Assembly: GCA_903836515.1 (NCBI GenBank)
Contig: CAILQW010000039.1
Span: forward strand, 1 to 58,379
DNA length: 58,379 nt
Source of the DNA: Candidatus Omnitrophota bacterium
Lineage (GTDB): Bacteria > Omnitrophota > Gorgyraeia > Zapsychrales > Fredricksoniimonadaceae
Direction of reading: 5' to 3'
This document shows, piece by piece, positions 33,020 to 38,727 of this stretch. The number at the start of each line of letters is the position of its first letter. Position 1 is the first letter of the stretch. Below the pieces are notes generated by a model. That model saw only the letters and a list, made by a program, of their open reading frames with translations, had not been told where the DNA came from and did not search any database. Position numbers and translations under genes: made by a program.

Positions 33020-33291
33020 TCTTTGCAGCGGGTTTGTTTCCTTCTTGCGCGTGGGGAGATCTTTTCGGCCTTGACCGGATCAATTACTTTTCAATGAAGG
33101 CGTCCGGTAAACAAGACGTCGCGTTCACGGTTTCGTTATGGACAGAGAGGGGATATTCGCCGCCTTCCGTCGTAGAAGAATTTCTTGATGATCCCACGGA
33201 AGAAAAAGCCCGAAAGTACCTGGCTTGGCAGCGTGCGCGCTTGGAAAGGATTGCCATGGCCCAGGGCGTGCTGGAAAGAATACGCGAATGA
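32980..33291 (+). CDS. Small secreted protein of the T4SS operon, unknown
   Basis: 103 aa from a TTG at 32980 preceded by GGGAGGT. Signal peptide about 1-26 (SCAWG). The C-terminal half (VVEEFLDDPTEEKARKYLAWQRARLERIAMAQ) is a charged helix. It overlaps the TraU-like gene by 40 nt and the next gene by 4 nt. I recognise no family with confidence; similar short exported proteins accompany TraU-type genes in integrative elements. Confidence 0.6.
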   Translation: MDLLAKKRVLFVLIFAAGLFPSCAWGDLFGLDRINYFSMKASGKQDVAFTVSLWTERGYSPPSVVEEFLDDPTEEKARKYLAWQRARLERIAMAQGVLERIRE

Positions 33292-34544
33292 GGGGCGTTC
33301 CGGCACTTTTGTGGAGCCTGTCGTTGATGGCGTGGGGAACACCCGCGGCCATGGCGGATATTTTTGAACGTATCAGGCCGTCCGATACGGTGCTACGAGA
33401 GGTGTTGAGCGAGGATCGCGCCGATTTTTATTTTCAAACATCAGGACTTGATCGTCATGAGCAGGCACAACATCTTTCCGATGTGAAGGGCCTTGATCTT
33501 GATGGTATGACACGACCTAATGCCCTGCGTGATATGGATGCGGCCTTTGATAAATATTTGATCAAAGAACTTCGACAGGACAAGGATTACCGGGGGTATG
33601 TTTCGTTAAGGCATCCTTTATTACTGCTGGAGTATTCAAGTCCTGTCATGGCAGATATTCTTAAGCACTACACGGCAAAAGTTTATGCGCGGATTGCTAT
33701 TGAGGCATCGCGCCTGTCGGAGGTTGAGCGCGCGGCAGAGGGGCGGGTTGAGCGGTTGAGCCGCCAATCCGAGCGTGAATGCCTGCGCAGTAACCAGGCC
33801 TTGGGTCTGGTGGAAGCTATGCGTGTGTGCCAGAAAGCTCCCCGGCCGTTTGATGCCCTGACAGGTGTTGGGGGTGCCGTGTCTTTGTCAGACGGGAGAC
33901 GGCGGATTCACATTTTGGTTCAGGCTCTGGAACGTCTTGGCCTGGACAAGAAACATATTGACCGGGTTGTTGAAATTGCCGGCGATCAGGTGATTTCCGA
34001 CGACAGCTATCAGGATATTCTTCCCGCCGCTACATTTAACCAGAAATTTGATAGTGCTTTCGAGGTGCAGGCGCGGCGGTGGCGCGATGCGTTGGAGAAA
34101 TTTCAAAGTTCCGGCAGAACAACGGTCGCGGCGCTGGAAGAGCTGTCATGGCCCGGCGTACCGGTGACGGCGCGCACGTTGGCCGGGCTTGATCTGCTTG
34201 ATGGTGCATCGCGGCAGATCGCGCTGTTGAAACTGGCGGATGCGGGCGCATTGGCCGCGGTGGAGGGGCTCTACCGGCAGGCAGGGGAGTATTTGGGTTA
34301 TTGTCTCTTGGATCCTGCCTTATCGCAGGAGTTCAAGGCGATCGTGCTCGAGAAGAAGCAGGGGGTGGAAAATATCCTGGCCGCCGCGAAGTCAGGGCGG
34401 CAGGATGCTGGGGCTTATAAGGAGCTTTTAGCCGCACTGGCCGAACACGCCGACATAGCGCGGAAGGATCTGGCGGCGCGCACCGCTGACGGGGCAGAGC
34501 AAGCGGGAGTAACGGAAGTTAAAGAGATGCTGTTGAATTTTTAA
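33288..34544 (+). CDS. Exported helical protein, last gene of the T4SS operon
   Basis: 418 aa from ATG 33288, overlapping the previous stop (ATGA). Signal peptide about 1-24 (PAAMA). The mature protein is predominantly helical, with two Cys (ERECLRSNQALGLVEAMRVCQKA) and heptad-like C-terminal helices; no membrane segment after the signal. Its position after a TraU-like gene suggests a TraH- or ICE-type periplasmic transfer protein, but the sequence does not let me decide. The track-length frame starting 63 nt earlier lies inside the preceding gene and is rejected. Confidence 0.6.
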   Translation: MRGVPALLWSLSLMAWGTPAAMADIFERIRPSDTVLREVLSEDRADFYFQTSGLDRHEQAQHLSDVKGLDLDGMTRPNALRDMDAAFDKYLIKELRQDKDYRGYVSLRHPLLLLEYSSPVMADILKHYTAKVYARIAIEASRLSEVERAAEGRVERLSRQSERECLRSNQALGLVEAMRVCQKAPRPFDALTGVGGAVSLSDGRRRIHILVQALERLGLDKKHIDRVVEIAGDQVISDDSYQDILPAATFNQKFDSAFEVQARRWRDALEKFQSSGRTTVAALEELSWPGVPVTARTLAGLDLLDGASRQIALLKLADAGALAAVEGLYRQAGEYLGYCLLDPALSQEFKAIVLEKKQGVENILAAAKSGRQDAGAYKELLAALAEHADIARKDLAARTADGAEQAGVTEVKEMLLNF

Positions 34545-34548
34545 GGCC

Positions 34549-34568
34549 CAACCTCCGGGGTTGATTTT
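34549..34568 (+). terminator. Weak possible terminator of the T4SS operon
   Basis: CAACC (34549-34553) pairs with GGTTG (34559-34563) and is followed by ATTTT. The stem is only 5 bp and the site overlaps the tat promoter region, so termination here is doubtful. Confidence 0.3.
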
Positions 34569-34588
34569 GAGCCATGTTTTGATAAAAT
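34561..34588 (+). promoter_or_regulatory. Putative tatAC promoter
   Basis: TTGATT (34561-34566), 16-bp spacer, TAAAAT (34583-34588), 31 nt before the tatA ATG. Confidence 0.5.
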
Positions 34589-34619
34589 ACATCCTGTAAC
34601 GGCCAACCAAGGAGAGTGT

Positions 34620-34793
34620 ATGGGACGTATCGGCTTCGGGGAGATTTTGCTTATTGCGCTTGTGATCCTGGTTCTTTTCGGGGCCCAGCGCCTGCCGGAG
34701 ATCGGCGCTGCGCTTGGCAAAGCCATCCGTGAATTCAACCTCGCGCTCAAAGGGGAAACAAAGGCTGACAAGGATGCCCCTGGCCAAAACTGA
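34620..34793 (+). CDS. tatA: TatA: twin-arginine translocase subunit
   Basis: 57-aa protein. The N-terminal GFGEILLIALVILVLFGAQRLPEIGAALGKAI shows the TatA/B membrane helix, the FG hinge, and the amphipathic helix with its LPE motif. It pairs with TatC to export folded proteins. Ribosome binding site AAGGAGAG 5 nt before ATG 34620. The gene overlaps tatC by 20 nt. TatA and TatB cannot be separated by sequence this short; a minimal TatAC system is likely. Confidence 0.92.
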   Translation: MGRIGFGEILLIALVILVLFGAQRLPEIGAALGKAIREFNLALKGETKADKDAPGQN

Positions 34794-35490
34794 TCTTTCC
34801 TTCTGGGGCCATCTGGAGGATTTGCGCGGGCGGGTGCTTAAATGCCTGGCGGTGTATGTCCTGGCGTGTGCCGGCTTCTATCCGTGTGCGCCATCTGTTC
34901 TGGCGTTTGTGACGGCCCCTGCCGGGCCCCTGGTGTTCACCTCTCCGCCTGATGCGTTCATGGCCTACTGGAATGTTGTTTTATGGGGCGGCTTTGTGGT
35001 CGCCCTTCCGTATTTTTTTTATCATTTTTGGTCTTTTGTCGGCGAAGGGCTTAGGCCTGGGGAAAGAAAAATGCTTCTTTTTTACGGGCCCTTGTCATTG
35101 ATCCTGTTTGGCGTTGGCGGGGTGTTTGCCTTTTGGATCGTTTTGCCGATGTCATACCAGTTCTTCATGGGGTATGCCTTGCCGGGGATCCGCCCCTTGA
35201 TCACGCTTGACAGGTATGCGGCGTATGCAGCGGGTGTTGTGTTGTCATTTGCGGCGGCCTTTGAATTGCCGTTTGTTCTTTTTATCCTGGCGCGGCTGGG
35301 CGTGGTGAATGCGCGCGGGCTGGCCGCCACAAGACGGCATGCCATTGTAGCAATCCTTGTCGTGGCGGCGATCCTCACACCGCCGGATGTGGCTTCCCAG
35401 ATCATGCTGGCCTTGCCGTTGCTTGTCCTTTATGAAGCGGGTATCGTGTTGGCCAGGATGGGGGAAAGGAAAAGCAGGGCGGGGTTATAA
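34774..35490 (+). CDS. tatC: TatC: twin-arginine translocase receptor
   Basis: 238 aa, six membrane helices. The family start SFWGHLEDLRGRVLKCL, the FYHFWSFVGEGLRPGERK segment with its Glu, and a late ILTPPDVASQIMLALPLLVLYEAGI are conserved TatC features; the protein binds twin-arginine signal peptides. Start ATG 34774 (AAAGG 10 nt upstream) is preferred over the in-frame start at 34714 inside tatA. A terminator follows immediately. Confidence 0.93.
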   Translation: MPLAKTDLSFWGHLEDLRGRVLKCLAVYVLACAGFYPCAPSVLAFVTAPAGPLVFTSPPDAFMAYWNVVLWGGFVVALPYFFYHFWSFVGEGLRPGERKMLLFYGPLSLILFGVGGVFAFWIVLPMSYQFFMGYALPGIRPLITLDRYAAYAAGVVLSFAAAFELPFVLFILARLGVVNARGLAATRRHAIVAILVVAAILTPPDVASQIMLALPLLVLYEAGIVLARMGERKSRAGL

Positions 35491-35522
35491 AAAACCCCCT
35501 GGTTATCCAGAGGGTTTTTTAA
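35491..35522. terminator. Bidirectional terminator between tatC and the mini-gene
   Basis: The stem AAAACCCCCTGG / CCAGAGGGTTTT with a 4-nt loop has T-runs on both strands. It can end tatC transcription on plus and the lysine-rich mini-gene on minus. Confidence 0.85.
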
Positions 35523-35541
35523 GAAAATCGGGAGAGAAGTC

Positions 35542-35622
35542 TTACTTTTTCTTCTTTGCCGTCTTTTTCGCAGGGGCCTTCTTGGTGACGCCCTTGGTGC
35601 ATTTCTTGGATGAGCAAGCCAT
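35542..35622 (-). CDS. 26-residue lysine-rich protein
   Basis: On the minus strand, ATG at 35622-35620 follows an AAGGAGA ribosome binding site and reads MACSSKKCTKGV followed by TKKAPAKKTAKKKK and a TAA stop (35542-35544). Ten of 26 residues are Lys. Two Cys lie in C-x4-C. The end copies the histone-H1/Hc1-like KKAPAKK motif. Upstream on the same strand, TTGCAT and TATTAT at 16-bp spacing give a credible promoter, and a terminator lies below the stop. These signals make it a real gene; a nucleic-acid-binding role is inference from composition. Confidence 0.7.
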   Translation of the reverse strand: MACSSKKCTKGVTKKAPAKKTAKKKK

Positions 35623-35831
35623 GGTATTTTCTCCTTTCCCAGTTGAATGTTGAATCATGTTTTTATAATAACATCAGCCCATGAAGATGCAAAAAATATT
35701 TGATAAATTTTTCATTTATTTTTTATATTTTTTATGTTAAAAAGACATTTTTATCGACGATAAAATAATATCATGCCTGTTTTTGCGTTTTGGCGCCGTG
35801 CCTGTTTCTTAAAAAAAGAATAATTCATCCT

Positions 35832-36932
35832 GTGACCACAGCCCTTTATATCCACATCCCTGGTTGCGCCCGTAAATGCCCGTATTGTTCCTTTCCGGTC
35901 GTGGCGGGAAAATCTTTTCACGAGGAGATTTATCTTGATGCTGTTGCGCGTGAGGCTTCTCTTCGCGGCGGCCGTGAGGTGTCATCGCTTTATGTGGGGG
36001 GAGGGACACCGTCGTTGTTGTCTGAGGAGGGGATCGCCCGGCTTGGCATGATCATCCGCGAGTATTTTTCCGTCGGGAATGTCGAGCGTGTGTTTGAAAT
36101 GAACCCCGAGAGTGTCACGCCTGCGAAGGCGGCACTCCTTAAATCGCTGGGGTTTAATCGTGTGAGTTTCGGGGCGCAGTCGTTTGATCGGCGTTATTTG
36201 TCCTATTTGGGGCGGACGCACGGGGTGCAGGAAAGTTTTCGCGCTTTTAAAGTGCTTCGAAGCGCCGGATTTGATAATATCAGTGTGGATTTGATGTTCG
36301 GGTTCCCGGGGCAGACCGGCATTGAGCTGGAAGAGGATCTGGATGCTCTTCTATCGCTGGGAAGTGAACATGCGGCAGTTTACGCGCTGACCGTTGATGA
36401 ACGCAGTGTTTTTTACGTGCGGGGGGAAAGGGTTTCCGTCGATGACCAGGGGGAATTTTACCACCGTGTCTGCCAGCGTCTGAATGCCGCCGGATTGATG
36501 CAGTACGAGGTCAGCAATTTTGCGCGGTTGGGGTTTGCTTCGCGCCATAATATGCATTACTGGGAGGGCGGCGATTATGTGGGGCTCGGGATGGGGGCGC
36601 ATTCGCATCTTGACGGCGAGCGGTTCTGGAACACGGATATTTTACCGCGTTATTTGGAACTGATCCGTTCCGGCGGGAACGCTGAGGCGGGTCGTGAGCG
36701 CCTCACACCGCAGGCGAGATTGATGGAGTCATTTGTTTTCGGCCTGCGGATGAATGCCGGGGTGGATCCGCGAGAACTTGAAGCACGTTTCGGCGTCCCG
36801 TTGCCAGATGACCAGCGCGACGAAGTGAAGGCGCTGATCGCCGAGGGGTTCCTGGCCATGGACAACACGCGCATCCGCACAACGGATCAGGGGCGGCTGG
36901 TGTTGGATGCGATATCGTCCAGGTTGATCTGA
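35832..36932 (+). CDS. hemW: HemW: radical SAM heme chaperone
   Basis: 366 aa. The [4Fe-4S] motif CARKCPYC follows LYIHIPG at the N-terminus, then VGGGTPSLL, EMNPESVT, RVSFGAQSF, DLMFGFPGQT and the HemW-specific SRHNMHYWEGGDYVGLGMGAHS (HNxxYW). This set separates HemW from coproporphyrinogen oxidase HemN. I chose GTG 35832 because family members start just before LYIHIP; there is no Shine-Dalgarno, and the upstream TTG at 35790 is less likely. Confidence 0.87.
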   Translation: MTTALYIHIPGCARKCPYCSFPVVAGKSFHEEIYLDAVAREASLRGGREVSSLYVGGGTPSLLSEEGIARLGMIIREYFSVGNVERVFEMNPESVTPAKAALLKSLGFNRVSFGAQSFDRRYLSYLGRTHGVQESFRAFKVLRSAGFDNISVDLMFGFPGQTGIELEEDLDALLSLGSEHAAVYALTVDERSVFYVRGERVSVDDQGEFYHRVCQRLNAAGLMQYEVSNFARLGFASRHNMHYWEGGDYVGLGMGAHSHLDGERFWNTDILPRYLELIRSGGNAEAGRERLTPQARLMESFVFGLRMNAGVDPRELEARFGVPLPDDQRDEVKALIAEGFLAMDNTRIRTTDQGRLVLDAISSRLI

Positions 36933-36963
36933 CAGTTGGGGTGAACATACAACGGGGTATCCT

Positions 36964-37950
36964 ATGCGTTGGGTTGTGCTTGCGTTATTGTCGGCCCTGG
37001 TGATGCTGGTTGTGGGCACGCTTCAAACCCCCTGGCTTGCCAGGGAGTTATGCCGCCGCGCCTTGACGGGGAAGCCTGGTGTTGTCGTTAAAGAACTGCG
37101 TATCGGCCAGCAGCACTTTTCATTGCCAGGGCGCCTTCAGTTCCGGGATATCCGGCTGGAGCTTGAGGTTAATGCCAAGCGGGTGTCAGTAGACGCCCCC
37201 GCAGTTCTTGTGACAGGCCTGCAGAGTGTGTGGAGCGGCGAGAGGCGGATCTTTGTCAGCGCGGAACACCTGCATGGACGCTACGATGTGGGAGAGGCCG
37301 CTGATGCGGGGCTTCAGTTCACACTGGCGGGGGACAGCATCAGTGGCCCGGTGACGTTGGCGGAGTTGAGCTGGGACAAATTGCGCGCCCGGGAGGTTTC
37401 TGCGTTCGTCATCTTGAATCGTGCCGGCATCGAGGTGCATGCTGTTAAGATGCAGGCTTACGCCGGGAAGGTCACGGGAAATGCTGTCGTTCATCCGGGA
37501 CCGCCGATGACGTATACGGCGGAGATTTTTATCGAGGGGTGCGACGTGGCCCAGCTTACGGATATCAACCGAGACCTGGCTGATCAGTTAAACGGCGCAG
37601 TTACGGGCACCGTGAAATTGGCTGGCGATGCGGTGGCGTTGAAGGCCCTTGACGCGGATCTGACCATGCCTGCGGGAGGCCGTGTGAGCGCTTCGCTTCT
37701 GGCGGCGCTGACGCAGTATTTGCCCCAGTCGCGCGAGAAAAAGCGGCTTGATTTTCTTATCCGTAACGGGGGAAAGCTTGCCATGGAGCTTTTTTCGTTT
37801 ACAATGAAGGGCGTTGGGGAAGGGAAGTTCGCCGGTGAGCTGCGGTTGAGAAGCCGTGAGATCAACCTTGAACTGAACCTGACGCACGAGATCAATACCG
37901 ACGGGACGCTGGCGTCCCTGGCGGCGTATGGACAAAAGTTCCTGAAATGA
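36964..37950 (+). CDS. YdbH-like AsmA-superfamily protein (short)
   Basis: 328 aa with an N-terminal membrane anchor (about 1-20) and a long periplasmic beta-rich part with alternating patterns, ending in a TLASLAAYGQKFLK tail. E. coli YdbH is much longer (about 880 aa), so this is a short relative. The call is based on the two following genes, a YnbE-like lipoprotein and a YdbL-like protein, which reproduce the E. coli ydbH-ynbE-ydbL order. In E. coli YdbH is an AsmA-like bridge for lipid movement to the outer membrane. Confidence 0.65.
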   Translation: MRWVVLALLSALVMLVVGTLQTPWLARELCRRALTGKPGVVVKELRIGQQHFSLPGRLQFRDIRLELEVNAKRVSVDAPAVLVTGLQSVWSGERRIFVSAEHLHGRYDVGEAADAGLQFTLAGDSISGPVTLAELSWDKLRAREVSAFVILNRAGIEVHAVKMQAYAGKVTGNAVVHPGPPMTYTAEIFIEGCDVAQLTDINRDLADQLNGAVTGTVKLAGDAVALKALDADLTMPAGGRVSASLLAALTQYLPQSREKKRLDFLIRNGGKLAMELFSFTMKGVGEGKFAGELRLRSREINLELNLTHEINTDGTLASLAAYGQKFLK

Positions 37951-37959
37951 GGAGGAGGC

Positions 37960-38148
37960 ATGAAACGACCGGAGAAGGTTTTCTTTTTGATCCTGGGCAT
38001 GGCGGTCTTGAGCGGCTGTACCGTGAAAGCCATTGGCGATCCCAATCGTCCGATCACCATCAACGCACATATCACCATTGATATTAAAGGCCTGGAGAAG
38101 ACCGCCTCGAGTATTGAGGACATGGTCAGCGGCGGGCAAACGAAATAA
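37960..38148 (+). CDS. ynbE: YnbE-like small lipoprotein
   Basis: 62 aa: lipoprotein signal with lipobox LSGC, then the conserved PNRPITINAHITIDIKGLEK, which matches the P-x-x-P-I-T-I-N-x-x-x-x-I core of YnbE. In E. coli YnbE stacks at the outer membrane and joins YdbH by beta-strand pairing. AGGAGG lies 7 nt before ATG 37960. Confidence 0.8.
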   Translation: MKRPEKVFFLILGMAVLSGCTVKAIGDPNRPITINAHITIDIKGLEKTASSIEDMVSGGQTK

Positions 38149-38159
38149 GGAGAGGATAT

Positions 38160-38570
38160 ATGAAAAAAGTTTTGGGTTCTTTTGTGTTGGCCGCTGTGAT
38201 GCTGGGTGCGGGCGGTATGGTTATGGCTCAGCCTGGGTATGACATTAAGGTGATGACACCCCAGGTGAAGTCAGCGCTTGAAGCGCGCAAGGCACGTTTT
38301 GCGGAATTGAAAGCGCTTAAGTCGCAGGGGGTTGTGGGCGAAAATAATCGCGGCTATGTCGAGGCCTTGGGCGGCGGGGGGAACGTGAAGGATCTGGTTA
38401 ATGCGGAAAATGCCAACCGTAAAGAAGTCTACCAGGCTATTGTAGAGCAGAACGACCTGGGGGCCGGGTCTTTGGCTACGGTAGAGGGTGTTTTCGCGGG
38501 GGTTCAGCGCGATAAGGCTGCGGCGGGTGAGAAAGTGCAGGATCCCTCAGGCCGCTGGGTCACAAAGTAG
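38160..38570 (+). CDS. ydbL: YdbL-like periplasmic protein (DUF1318)
   Basis: 136 aa with a signal peptide (about 1-22, VMA). The region KVMTPQVKSALEARKARFAELKALKSQGVVGENNRGYVEAL and NAENANRKEVYQAIVEQN is characteristic of DUF1318/YdbL. In E. coli YdbL keeps YnbE from over-assembling. It is the last gene of the set and is followed by a strong terminator. Confidence 0.85.
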   Translation: MKKVLGSFVLAAVMLGAGGMVMAQPGYDIKVMTPQVKSALEARKARFAELKALKSQGVVGENNRGYVEALGGGGNVKDLVNAENANRKEVYQAIVEQNDLGAGSLATVEGVFAGVQRDKAAAGEKVQDPSGRWVTK

Positions 38571-38594
38571 TTCTATATTCGGGTGATGATCACA

Positions 38595-38629
38595 AGCCCT
38601 CCGGAAAAGATTTTTCGGAGGGCTTTTTA
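38595..38629 (+). terminator. Intrinsic terminator after ydbL
   Basis: AGCCCTCCG (38595-38603) pairs perfectly with CGGAGGGCT (38616-38624); inner A-rich and T-rich bases extend the stem, and a T-run follows. Confidence 0.92.
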
Positions 38630-38727
38630 TTTTTTGTCGATAGTTCACCTTATATGTTATCTTTATTGTCACCGGATGTTCCGTATTGGTCCATTTCCCG
38701 ACGTATAAAATTCAAAGGAGTTGATTG

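Noticed and set aside
16677-34564. A complete self-transmissible conjugative element
   Set aside because: No relaxase, coupling protein, integrase, attachment repeats or origin were found in the window, and ordinary chromosomal genes flank the operon on both sides.
35773-35823. 16-codon ORF MPVFAFWRRACFLKKE upstream of hemW
   Set aside because: No ribosome binding site and no overlap with the hemW start that would suggest coupling or attenuation.
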